DNA from: Limibacterium fermenti
GTDB lineage: Bacteria > Bacteroidota > Bacteroidia > Bacteroidales > Dysgonomonadaceae
Length of the DNA stretch: 64,000 bases
Reading direction: 5' to 3'
Assembly (NCBI RefSeq): GCF_041902845.1
Contig: NZ_CP159486.1
Coordinates: 2,542,001-2,606,000 of the forward strand
Of this stretch, positions 18,738-26,976 are shown piece by piece; position 1 is the stretch's first letter, and each line of letters starts with the position of its first letter. The notes under the pieces were generated by a model. It searched no databases. It was not told the DNA's origin and saw only the letters and a program-made list of their open reading frames with translations. The translations under genes and the position numbers were made by a program.

Positions 18738-19250
18738 ATGAACGATGAAACTATAAAGCAAGAGGCCGATCCGTATCGTATTCCTCCGGCAACAAGAATC
18801 GGACACATTCATCTGAAAGTTTCCGATTTAAAACGGTCTCTTGAATTTTACTGCAATCTATTGGGGTTTGAACTCACCATGAGGTATGGTGCCGATGCGG
18901 CATTTATCTCGGCCGGAGGTTACCATCATCATATAGGATTGAATACGTGGGAGAGTAAGAATGCGCCTCCTGCGTCTCCTCATTCCGTGGGCCTGTACCA
19001 CATGGCCATCCTCTACCCTACCCGTCGTGACCTTGCCGTTGCGGCAGACCGGCTTTTAAAAGCAGACTATCCGTTAACGGGAGCGTCCGATCATGGCGTG
19101 TCGGAGGCGATTTATCTGGATGACCCCGATGGAAACGGTGTGGAACTTTATTGGGACCGCCCCCGCGACCAATGGCCTAAAAAACCGGACGGATCTCTCG
19201 ACATGTATACCCGCCGGCTCGATTTTCAAGGCTTGTTGAGCTTACTCTGA
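18738..19250 (+). CDS. VOC-superfamily (glyoxalase/extradiol dioxygenase) protein, CatE-like
   Basis: A 170-aa vicinal-oxygen-chelate protein with two beta-alpha-beta-beta-beta modules. The expected metal ligands are present: His23 or His25 (RIGHIHLKVSDL), His64-66 (GYHHHIGLNTW), His88 (GLYHMAIL) and Glu136 (DGNGVELYWD). YLDDPDGNGVELYWDRP is typical of catechol-2,3-dioxygenase-like VOC proteins. The substrate is not evident and neighbours do not help: it stands alone, divergent from rlpA and convergent with the blaR1-like gene. Confidence 0.88.
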   Translation: MNDETIKQEADPYRIPPATRIGHIHLKVSDLKRSLEFYCNLLGFELTMRYGADAAFISAGGYHHHIGLNTWESKNAPPASPHSVGLYHMAILYPTRRDLAVAADRLLKADYPLTGASDHGVSEAIYLDDPDGNGVELYWDRPRDQWPKKPDGSLDMYTRRLDFQGLLSLL

Positions 19251-19335
19251 TTTCATCCGAGGTGTGAGTATCCCGTTTAAATAGAATCGGGGGCATCGCC
19301 TTACGCAACGCCCCCGATAAAAAACTGCGACCCGA

Positions 19336-20823
19336 TTATTTTTTCTTCGAAGTGATAATGATAACGCCGTTCTTGCCTTTATCCCCGAACTCTTTTGTGG
19401 CCTGAGGCACCTTCCAAACAGAGACCGATTCGATAGCATTCGCATCCAACGCATCCATTTCTTCGGCGCTTATCGTCTTTCCGTCCAGAATAACCAACGG
19501 ACGTTTTTCAACCGGAATATTCTCCAACGACGGATTATCGGCGGACTGCCCCGTCACCACAAATTTATCCGGTGAATACTGTATCGTCGTCTTTAATTTG
19601 CCTTCCGGTTGCCCGGCTTCCTCTTTCGACGTCACTTTTTCCTTCGTCGTGTTATCCGTGCCCGCTTGTTTTTTAGAGGTTATGAGAACTACTCCGTTCT
19701 TCCCTTCTTCTCCATATTGTTCGACGGCGTATTGATTTTTCAATACCGATATCGACTCGATATCCTCGGGATTGATCGAAGAAATGTCTTTCACTTTTTC
19801 CCCATCCACGATATAAAGAGGATTATCAAGGGGACTCTTTTTATCTCTGGCAAGCAGGTGAATAGACGTAGGCATATCACCATAACCGATAACCTTAACA
19901 CTATCGTCCGGCAGGTTTTTGTTTTTTTCCACTACCGGTTGCGCCTGTAACGAAGGCACGGAAAGAATCACGGCCGATAAAGCCAGCACAGGAACTCCTA
20001 TGGCATACAGCCATTTCTTTTTGTTGTTTGATTTGTTTTTCATCATCATGTAAATACGTTTGTGCAAACCGCGCCGTTGAAAATTATTTGCCAGAGCAAA
20101 TGTTTGTTCTCCCACGCTTTTGCGGATTAATAATAATTGATATTGTTTTGCATCGATGCCTTGAGTAAGTACCTGTTCGTCGGCCTGAAATTCATGTACG
20201 GCTTGGACCTCCCTTCGGAGCAACCATGAAAAAGGATTGAACCAAAACAGGCAAGTGAACAAGTCGGCCAAGAGTACGTCAGCCGAATGCCGCAGACGAA
20301 CATGGGCTTCTTCGTGATAAATAACCGCTTGATGATCCGGCTGCCGGTCGTTGCGTGAAATCACCACATAGTTCATCCAACTGAAAGGTGAAACAGTTTG
20401 TTCGGTAATACACAATTGCGTTTTTCCTGCAAGCGAATGTTTCTCCGACCGCCGGATAATACGCATCAGGGCATAAAAGCCGATCAGAAACCGCATCACC
20501 GTCCATGCGCATCCGGCAACAAAAACAACCATGAATGCCGGAACCCAGGGAATGGCGGCCAACGGCTGAGCTGCTTTATTCTTTTGAAAGTCGATAGGGA
20601 TTTGCTCCGTATCGAAACCATTCCTTTTCAATGTTTGCTCTTCCGAAACGGGCAAAAATCCGTAATCGAACAAGGGCAGGACACAGATCAGGAACATGAT
20701 GATGAGTAACATCACCCGGTTTAATCGATAGAAGGTGTTCCGGCTTAAAAACAGTTTGTAAAAGCCATAGAACAGAGCCAGCAGGACGGAGGCACGCAAC
20801 AAATAATACAAAAAGGCTTCCAT
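19336..20823 (-). CDS. BlaR1/MecR1-like M56 membrane metalloprotease with two TonB-plug-like C-terminal segments
   Basis: Membrane-bound zinc protease predicted to destroy the BlaI-type repressor made from the gene just before it. At the N-terminus are four hydrophobic segments (residues about 5-20, 37-50, 92-120, 180-200) and the zinc motif HEEAH at 170-174 with EVQAVHEFQAD as the third-ligand region. A further membrane segment (VPVLALSAVILSV) follows near residue 280. The remainder, outside the membrane, has no penicillin-binding sensor domain. Instead it holds two copies of a TonB-receptor plug motif: LYIVDGEKV..INPEDIESISVLKN..EQYGEEGKNGVVLITSKK and VILDGKTI..ALDANAIESVSVWKV..KEFGDKGKNGVIIITSKK. 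The signal sensed is unknown. Confidence 0.9.
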   Translation of the reverse strand: MEAFLYYLLRASVLLALFYGFYKLFLSRNTFYRLNRVMLLIIMFLICVLPLFDYGFLPVSEEQTLKRNGFDTEQIPIDFQKNKAAQPLAAIPWVPAFMVVFVAGCAWTVMRFLIGFYALMRIIRRSEKHSLAGKTQLCITEQTVSPFSWMNYVVISRNDRQPDHQAVIYHEEAHVRLRHSADVLLADLFTCLFWFNPFSWLLRREVQAVHEFQADEQVLTQGIDAKQYQLLLIRKSVGEQTFALANNFQRRGLHKRIYMMMKNKSNNKKKWLYAIGVPVLALSAVILSVPSLQAQPVVEKNKNLPDDSVKVIGYGDMPTSIHLLARDKKSPLDNPLYIVDGEKVKDISSINPEDIESISVLKNQYAVEQYGEEGKNGVVLITSKKQAGTDNTTKEKVTSKEEAGQPEGKLKTTIQYSPDKFVVTGQSADNPSLENIPVEKRPLVILDGKTISAEEMDALDANAIESVSVWKVPQATKEFGDKGKNGVIIITSKKK

Positions 20824-20826
20824 CGG

Positions 20827-21198
20827 TCATGATTTTTTAGTGTCGGACTCTCCCACTTCATCGAGAAGTTTGCGCACTTCCTCTACCGAAAGCGCCTCTT
20901 CCTTAATCAGGGACGAAACAACACTCAAGTAGGAGTTATCGAAATATTTTTTCACGACCTGCCTCAGTGTTTGGTTTTTATAATCGGTTTCTCCGACGAG
21001 GGAAAAATACCGGTACGTGGCGCCGAACGATTCGTGAGAGAGAAACCCCTTCTCTTCCAACGCCCGCACATAGGTCGATAACGTATTAAAATGGGGTTTC
21101 GGTTCGGGATGCATCTGTACGAGTTGCCGGACAAACAAAGGTCCGTTATCCCAAAAATAGCGCATGATTTCTTCTTCTTTTGCCGTTAAATCTTTCAT
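20827..21198 (-). CDS. BlaI/MecI-family winged-helix repressor
   Basis: A roughly 123-aa repressor that binds operator dyads as a dimer and is inactivated by its M56 protease partner. The family start LTAKEEEIMRYFW, the recognition region (HFNTLSTYVRALEEKGFLSHE) and the C-terminal dimerisation helices are clear. The frame is open to 21222, but the promoter -7 element at 21227-21234 would leave almost no leader, so I chose the ATG at 21198 (MKDLTAKEEE); 21210 is possible. The protease gene starts 3 bp after its stop. Three candidate operators lie in its own promoter, implying autoregulation. Confidence 0.93.
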   Translation of the reverse strand: MKDLTAKEEEIMRYFWDNGPLFVRQLVQMHPEPKPHFNTLSTYVRALEEKGFLSHESFGATYRYFSLVGETDYKNQTLRQVVKKYFDNSYLSVVSSLIKEEALSVEEVRKLLDEVGESDTKKS

Positions 21199-21226
21199 AT
21201 AAATTTTCATTTTATGATTCACACGA

Positions 21227-21257
21227 CAAAGGTAACTATTATTTTTAGTTTAGCAAC
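21227..21257 (-). promoter_or_regulatory. Promoter of the blaI-blaR1-like operon
   Basis: On the minus strand GTTG (21257-21254), 19 bp, then TACCTTTG (21234-21227), matching TTTG-N19-TAnnTTTG with one mismatch. It overlaps the operator dyads. Confidence 0.8.
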
Positions 21258-21292
21258 TATATAATATAGTTTTTCAACGATTCGTTTTAGTT
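21234..21292. promoter_or_regulatory. Three tandem 17-bp operator dyads, 21-bp period
   Basis: AACTA-N7-TAGTT at 21234-21250, AACTA-N7-TAGTT at 21255-21271 (this one a near-perfect palindrome, AACTATATAATATAGTT) and AACGA-N7-TAGTT at 21276-21292. Starts are exactly 21 bp apart, two DNA turns, so bound dimers would sit on one face. The first touches the -7 element and the second covers the -33 element of the operon promoter, as a BlaI-type repressor site should. Confidence 0.8.
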
Positions 21293-21401
21293 AAAAATAA
21301 AAAAGACAAAAAATAAGATTATCAAGACGCCAAGAATACGATCACAACATCACTCCATTTATAATTTTTTGTCATTAAATATCTTTGAATGGTATTTTTT
21401 G

Positions 21402-21409
21402 TACCTTTG
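21402..21409 (+). promoter_or_regulatory. -7 promoter element of the ECF sigma gene
   Basis: TACCTTTG fits TAnnTTTG. It lies inside the longest open frame of the sigma gene (open from 21389), which is why the start at 21446 is preferred. A TTTG at 21384 is only 14 bp upstream, too close for the usual spacing. Confidence 0.55.
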
Positions 21410-21445
21410 CCTCACGAGTTTGTGAAAAGTGCAAATAAACAGTCC

Positions 21446-22012
21446 ATGGACAACGAGTTGGATTATAAGATCGAATTTGAAAAAGTTTATTGTTCCTATT
21501 ATTCAAGAATGAAACGCTTTGCGCAAGAATACGTCCTTCACGAAGAAGATGCGGAGAATATCGTGCAAGACGTCTTTCTCGAATTATGGGAACACAAGGA
21601 AGTCCTTTCTACCTACGTTTATTCGTCGGGATTCTTATTCACCTCGGTCAAAAACCGTTGCATTGACTTTCTTCGCCGAAAAACCCGTTCGCTAAAAATC
21701 TCCTCTGAGCTCCAAGAAGAATATGCTTACACCCTTCAGATGAAACTACAGTCATTGGAAGCTTTTGAAGAGGAACTGTTTTCGAAACCGGATATAGAAG
21801 CAATCATCACGAATGCAGTCAATAACCTTCCCGATAAATGCCGGGAGATTTTCATTATGAATAAATTCCAGGGGAAAAAACAGCGAATCATTGCCGAGGA
21901 ACTCGACATTTCCATTCACACGGTCGAAAGCCAGATGGCGATTGCTTACAAAAAACTCAAAGAAGATTTAAAAGATTTAGCGCCACTTTTTTTGTTCCTT
22001 TTTAGTATATAA
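21446..22012 (+). CDS. ECF-type RNA polymerase sigma-70 factor
   Basis: A 188-aa Bacteroidetes-type ECF sigma factor. Region 2 (FEKVYCSYYSRMKRFAQEYVLHEEDAENIVQDVFLELWEHK) and region 4 (NLPDKCREIFIMNKFQGKKQRIIAEELDISIHTVESQMAIAYKKLKEDL) are both complete. The ATG at 21446 (MDNELDYKI) gives the usual length and lies downstream of the promoter element. With the FecR anti-sigma and the STN-bearing SusC that follow, it forms a trans-envelope signalling relay that should switch on the SusCD operon when the receptor binds its glycan. Confidence 0.95.
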   Translation: MDNELDYKIEFEKVYCSYYSRMKRFAQEYVLHEEDAENIVQDVFLELWEHKEVLSTYVYSSGFLFTSVKNRCIDFLRRKTRSLKISSELQEEYAYTLQMKLQSLEAFEEELFSKPDIEAIITNAVNNLPDKCREIFIMNKFQGKKQRIIAEELDISIHTVESQMAIAYKKLKEDLKDLAPLFLFLFSI

Positions 22013-22212
22013 TATTTTGCCAATCCCCTTGTCTCCTGTCTAAGACTATCGGCGTTAGCCATTATCGCGCGCAGCGTTTGTCGCCGAAGGCATTATCGGG
22101 CGAATCTTCACGCTCTTCCGGTTTCTCTGTATGACTTTATTTTCATTTTTTTCTAAATTCTTTTAGCGGATTTTTCCAGTTCGTTCGTTTTATGAATATC
22201 AAAGATTAAAAA

Positions 22213-23187
22213 ATGGAGGATCGAATACTAAAATATGTCCTTGGAGAACTCAATACTTCCGAAAAAGCGGCATTGAGAAAACAACTTGAAGCGGATAAGT
22301 CGTTGAAAGAAGAATTTATCCGTATACAAAACACCTATGCACTCACGCTGTTATCGGAACAGGCTATCAATAAACAAGAAGGACAAAAGCATTTCGATTG
22401 TTTCCTGCAACAGCTCAAACACCAGAAAAGACGAAGGATCATCAAGACAACATTACAATATGCGGCCATTGTTGCCCTTCTTATTGCGTCGACTGTTTTG
22501 GCAACACTTCATTTCTCAACTTCCGAAACACCTCCGCTAGCAATGAATAGCTTGCATGTCCCTGCCGGACAACGAGCCCAACTCACCTTAAGTGACGGCA
22601 CGGTTGTTTGGCTTAATGCACAGTCGACCTTCACTTATCCCTCCCAATTCAAAAACAACAGCCGCGAAGTAAAAGTGATAGGAGAAGCATTTTTCGATGT
22701 CGCCAAGGATGCGAAGAAGCCTTTCATTGTTTCGTCTCAAAATATAAAAATGGAAGTATTGGGAACGCAATTCAACGTCTACAGTTATCCCGAAAATGAG
22801 TACATACAAACCGACTTGGTAGAAGGATCACTCAAGATCGTACAAAGAGACAACGAGAAAAATACAACGATATTGAAACCGAATGAACAGATGATCATTC
22901 GGGATGGGAAAATGCATGTAAATGATATAACTGATTATGAGCATTTTCTTTGGAAAGAGGGGATTTATTGTTTTCAGAATGAACGGCTGATCGACATCCT
23001 AAAAAAACTCGAACTATATTATGATGTGGAAATCATCGTGAAAGATCCGGGAATCTTTAATGTTCGCTACACCGGAAAATTCCGTCAACGGGATGGTATC
23101 GATGAAATCCTGCGCATTATCCGGAAAGTGAAACCGTTTAAAATAAATAGAGACATCGAAAATAACAGAATCACCATAACAAAGTGA
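22213..23187 (+). CDS. FecR-family anti-sigma factor
   Basis: A 324-aa inner-membrane anti-sigma factor. The cytoplasmic N-terminus (ILKYVLGELNTSEKAALRKQLEAD) precedes one membrane segment (about residues 82-100, AIVALLIASTVLATLHF). The periplasmic FecR domain follows (VPAGQRAQLTLSDGTVVWLNAQSTFTYPS, REVKVIGEAFFDVAKDAKKPFIV, VLGTQFNVYSY) and then a DUF4974-like C-terminal domain (IDILKKLELYYDVEI..). The DUF4974 part is the usual contact for the receptor STN domain. It starts 200 bp after the sigma gene; that gap shows nothing I can identify. Confidence 0.95.
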   Translation: MEDRILKYVLGELNTSEKAALRKQLEADKSLKEEFIRIQNTYALTLLSEQAINKQEGQKHFDCFLQQLKHQKRRRIIKTTLQYAAIVALLIASTVLATLHFSTSETPPLAMNSLHVPAGQRAQLTLSDGTVVWLNAQSTFTYPSQFKNNSREVKVIGEAFFDVAKDAKKPFIVSSQNIKMEVLGTQFNVYSYPENEYIQTDLVEGSLKIVQRDNEKNTTILKPNEQMIIRDGKMHVNDITDYEHFLWKEGIYCFQNERLIDILKKLELYYDVEIIVKDPGIFNVRYTGKFRQRDGIDEILRIIRKVKPFKINRDIENNRITITK

Positions 23188-23278
23188 CGGTAGAATAAGC
23201 AACCGATTAAAATATAATGTAGAACCCTTTAAAACATATTGCCTATGGTCAATGAAGAATAAGAGCAAAATCAAAAGA

Positions 23279-23304
23279 GCGATAAGCGCTGCCACGCCTA
23301 TCGC
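23279..23304 (+). other. Short hairpin between the anti-sigma and SusC genes
   Basis: GCGATA-A-GCG pairs with CGC-C-TATCGC, nine pairs and one A/C mismatch around a 6-nt loop, in the 172-bp gap. There is no T-run. It could be an mRNA structure separating expression of the regulators from the receptor. Confidence 0.45.
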
Positions 23305-23359
23305 CCGAAAAGCAAACACTCAGTATAGTATAGTATTTACTTAAAACAGTTACAAATAT

Positions 23360-26300
23360 ATGAAAATAAAATTTCTAATATCGCCTTTTCATTCAGAAAA
23401 AGACGCATTTAAACATTTACTTAGAATAATGAAAGTCGCTTTAATTTTTTTATTTATAGTATCCTTTCAGTTGGCGGCGAACAGTACAAAAGCACAAGAT
23501 GCTGTTATAGAATTACAGAACAGCCAAATAACCGTCGGTCAATTGATCAACGAAATTGAAAAGCAAACGGACTACTTAGTCGTTTACAGTAATCGGGAAT
23601 TAGATACATCACGGAAAATAAATCTAAAACACAAATCCGACAAAGTATCGAATTATCTCCGACAAGCACTTCATGATACCGATATGGGATATGATTTTGA
23701 GAATAACTACATCGTCCTTTCAAAGAAAGCTTCTCAAAATGCAACTACCATTGCCCAGTTAATGGGGCCGTCCCAACAACGAAATAGAACAATATCGGGC
23801 AGAGTAACCGATGAAAAGGGTGTCCCGGTTGTAGGGGCTAATATCATGGAGAAGGGCAAAATAAATGGTACGATAACGGATATAGACGGAAGTTTTACGC
23901 TACGAGTTGAAGATAATACCACACTCCAAATTTCGTATATCGGATATCTCACACAAAACATTAATACTGCAGAAAAAACGACGTTTAATATTATTCTGCA
24001 AGAAGATACAAAAGCGTTGGAAGAGCTAGTGGTAGTGGGGTATGGTACAAAAGCAAAAAAAGACATTACAGGATCAGTAGCTGTAATTGACACAAAAGCG
24101 CTATTAAAAACAACAGGTTCATCTGCCACACAGTTGCTACAGGGTAAATCGCCGGGTATATATATCGGACAGACCGGATCCCCTGGATCAGCAACGAATG
24201 TGCGTATTCGTGGTTTTAATACGATTAACAACAATGGGCCATTGTATGTAATTGACGGCGTTTCCACAACAAGCCAAAATTTAAGTAGCCTGAATCCCAA
24301 TGACATAGAGTCGATGCAAGTTTTGAAAGATGCTTCGGCATCCGCTATTTATGGCGCACAAGCTGCAAATGGCGTTATTATCATCACAACCAAACAGGGT
24401 AACCGTTCCGGTAAAACTACCATATCCTACGATTCGTATTATGGAGTTCAAAAAGCAGTGAATAAATGGGATTTAATGAACTCTGAAGAAAGGTTGGCTT
24501 ATGAATGGGAGGGTAAGCTAAATCAGTTAAGGTTGAGAGGTAACACAACTGACTGGCCCAGTAATCCACAATTTGGAACAGGCCCTGAACCTAAAATACC
24601 GAATTATCTGACGTACTCAGGAGCTGGAGGAAGGCAGGATCTTGATCCCAATGATTACTCTTTCCCTGATAACATTATGTACGAGTTTTCCGATACCGAC
24701 TGGTGGGCAGAAGCAAACCGTTTGGCTCCAATACAAAACCATCAATTCTCGGTATCTGGAGGCAATGACCGTGGACAATATTTGGTAGGTTTGAACTATT
24801 TCGATCAACAAGGCACATTAATTCATACATATTACAAACGTTATCAAACTCGTATTAATGCTACCTTCGATATAAAAAACTGGCTACGTATCGGTGAAAA
24901 TCTGCAATTCTCTTTATCAAAAGCTAATGGACAACAAGACGACACCGGTGATGCATCTTATTATTCAGGGCTTTATCGCACTAGTCCTTGGTTACCGGTA
25001 AAAGATATAGGCGGAAATTGGAGTGGATCGGAAACCGCCGGAATTGGAGGATCGGACAATAGAGTAGCCTTATTAACAGAAAGAAAAGATAACTTCGAAC
25101 AAAATACGCGGTTATTTGGAAATGTGTGGGCCGAAATTGATTTCCTACCAAAAAAAGAATTGACTTTTCGCACCAGTTTTGGATTTGATTACACCACCGG
25201 TTGGGCTTATGCTATGAGTAAATCAATGCCTGAACTAGGATATCATGTACAAAATTATTTCGATGAAAGTACAAGTTTCAATACCCGATATGTATGGACA
25301 AATACATTGACTTATGATAAAACGTTCAATAAAGTTCATGACCTGAATGTCATCTTGGGGACGGAAGCGATTCGCGATGGTATAGGTAGAGGAATGAGTG
25401 GTCGCCGATACAATTATCTCTTTGAAGATAATGTGAATACATGGACTCTTGGAATGGGCGAAAATAATCTCCAACGAACTAACAATTCTTTCTATAATGG
25501 AGAGTTTGCCTTGTTCGGAACTTTTGCTCGGGCCGATTATGATTATGCTGACAAATATCTTTTAACAGCAATCGTTCGCAGAGATGGAACATCTCGCTTT
25601 TCTAAAAAGTATAGATATGGAATATTCCCTTCCGGATCAGTAGGATGGCGTATATCGGAAGAGGAATTTATGGCTGATTCAAAAGGTTGGCTCGACGACA
25701 TGAAGTTCCGTGTCGGTTATGGGCTTGTAGGAAATTCCGAAATACCTCGTTCGACTAACTTCGCTAATCTTTTCACAACTGATCCTCAGTGGACAAATTA
25801 CGATTTAAGTGGAGCCAATTCGACATCTGATTTGGGATATCGCTTAAATTCAATAGGGAATCCCGACACCCGATGGGAAACCATCAAAATGTTAAACGTA
25901 GGATTGGATGCAACGTTTGGGGGAAATCGTTTCAATACAACTTTGGAATACTATCATAAAAGGACTTCCGACATGCTCATTGGAGCTGCTTATTCTTCTT
26001 TAGCGGGTAGTGTCAGTGCTCCCTATGAGAACTATGGTAGTATGAAAAATTATGGATGGGACTTCATGTTCAACTACAATGACAAAGTCGGCGATTTTGC
26101 ATGGGACATTAGCTTGAATCTTTCGACTTATAAAAACAAAGTGCTTAGCCTATCTTCCGAATCAGCTGAATACGCTCTATGGGGAGACGCTTATAGACTC
26201 AATAATTCAACGAACAAAACGATGGCAGGCTATCCTGTTGCCGAATTTTTCGGATATGATCTGATTGGTTTTTACGAAGATGAACAGGATGTATTAAACT

Positions 26301-26965
26301 CTCCTACACCTTATGGAGCTTCGTCCCAACAAATAAAAGATAATCCTATGGCTTATGTCGGAAAATTCAAAATAGCCGATCATAATGATGATGGAAAAAT
26401 AACCGCTTCTGACAGAATTTATTATGGCAGTCCACATCCCGACTTGATTGGCAGTATAAATGCCAGCTTGACATGGAAGAATTTTGACTTTACCATGTTT
26501 TGGTATTCAGTATTAGGAAATGAGATTATGAATACGACAAAGGTCTTCACTGACTGGCATATGCATAATGGGAACCGTTCCAGAAGAATTATAGGAACAC
26601 ATTGGAAATTGGGTGCTGATAATTCAAATGCAAAGCTACCTATTTTGGATTATGGAGATAATTGGACAGGAACAATTCCTACTCAATATTTTTTGGAAGA
26701 CGGCTCTTTCTTAAAAATGAAAAATATTGTGATTGGATATTCTTTCCCTAAAAGCTTATTAAAAAAGGCTACAATATCAAACTTGCGTTTATATGTACAG
26801 GCTGAAAATTTACTCACAATTACAAATTATACAGGATTAGATCCGGAGATTACAAATAGAGACACAGGCAGCACAGGTGCAGGTACCGATCTTACTAGAG
26901 GAGTCGACACCGGAGGTTGGCCAACTACAATGCGTTTTCTCTTCGGAGTAAACTTTGAATTTTAA
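23360..26965 (+). CDS. SusC-like TonB-dependent receptor with STN signalling domain
   Basis: A full-length 1201-aa receptor. In order: signal peptide (about residues 20-45, ending TKAQD), STN domain (about 53-105, VGQLINEIEKQTDYLVVYSNREL), carboxypeptidase-regulatory-like domain (about 143-220, TISGRVTDEKGVPVVGANI), LEELVVVGYGT motif, plug (LYVIDGV, MQVLKDASASAIYGAQAANGVIIITTKQG) and a 22-strand-type barrel ending NFEF. The N-terminal extension of some 20 residues before the hydrophobic core makes the ATG at 23429 (MKVALIFLF) a possible true start. The STN domain links it to the FecR/sigma pair upstream. Imported substrate unknown; see the downstream enzymes. Confidence 0.95.
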   Translation: MKIKFLISPFHSEKDAFKHLLRIMKVALIFLFIVSFQLAANSTKAQDAVIELQNSQITVGQLINEIEKQTDYLVVYSNRELDTSRKINLKHKSDKVSNYLRQALHDTDMGYDFENNYIVLSKKASQNATTIAQLMGPSQQRNRTISGRVTDEKGVPVVGANIMEKGKINGTITDIDGSFTLRVEDNTTLQISYIGYLTQNINTAEKTTFNIILQEDTKALEELVVVGYGTKAKKDITGSVAVIDTKALLKTTGSSATQLLQGKSPGIYIGQTGSPGSATNVRIRGFNTINNNGPLYVIDGVSTTSQNLSSLNPNDIESMQVLKDASASAIYGAQAANGVIIITTKQGNRSGKTTISYDSYYGVQKAVNKWDLMNSEERLAYEWEGKLNQLRLRGNTTDWPSNPQFGTGPEPKIPNYLTYSGAGGRQDLDPNDYSFPDNIMYEFSDTDWWAEANRLAPIQNHQFSVSGGNDRGQYLVGLNYFDQQGTLIHTYYKRYQTRINATFDIKNWLRIGENLQFSLSKANGQQDDTGDASYYSGLYRTSPWLPVKDIGGNWSGSETAGIGGSDNRVALLTERKDNFEQNTRLFGNVWAEIDFLPKKELTFRTSFGFDYTTGWAYAMSKSMPELGYHVQNYFDESTSFNTRYVWTNTLTYDKTFNKVHDLNVILGTEAIRDGIGRGMSGRRYNYLFEDNVNTWTLGMGENNLQRTNNSFYNGEFALFGTFARADYDYADKYLLTAIVRRDGTSRFSKKYRYGIFPSGSVGWRISEEEFMADSKGWLDDMKFRVGYGLVGNSEIPRSTNFANLFTTDPQWTNYDLSGANSTSDLGYRLNSIGNPDTRWETIKMLNVGLDATFGGNRFNTTLEYYHKRTSDMLIGAAYSSLAGSVSAPYENYGSMKNYGWDFMFNYNDKVGDFAWDISLNLSTYKNKVLSLSSESAEYALWGDAYRLNNSTNKTMAGYPVAEFFGYDLIGFYEDEQDVLNSPTPYGASSQQIKDNPMAYVGKFKIADHNDDGKITASDRIYYGSPHPDLIGSINASLTWKNFDFTMFWYSVLGNEIMNTTKVFTDWHMHNGNRSRRIIGTHWKLGADNSNAKLPILDYGDNWTGTIPTQYFLEDGSFLKMKNIVIGYSFPKSLLKKATISNLRLYVQAENLLTITNYTGLDPEITNRDTGSTGAGTDLTRGVDTGGWPTTMRFLFGVNFEF

Positions 26966-26976
26966 ATTTATAACAG

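Noticed and set aside
22013..22212. 200-bp gap between sigma and anti-sigma genes as a small gene or RNA
   Set aside because: No open frame with a start and ribosome site and no stable hairpin with T-run was found.
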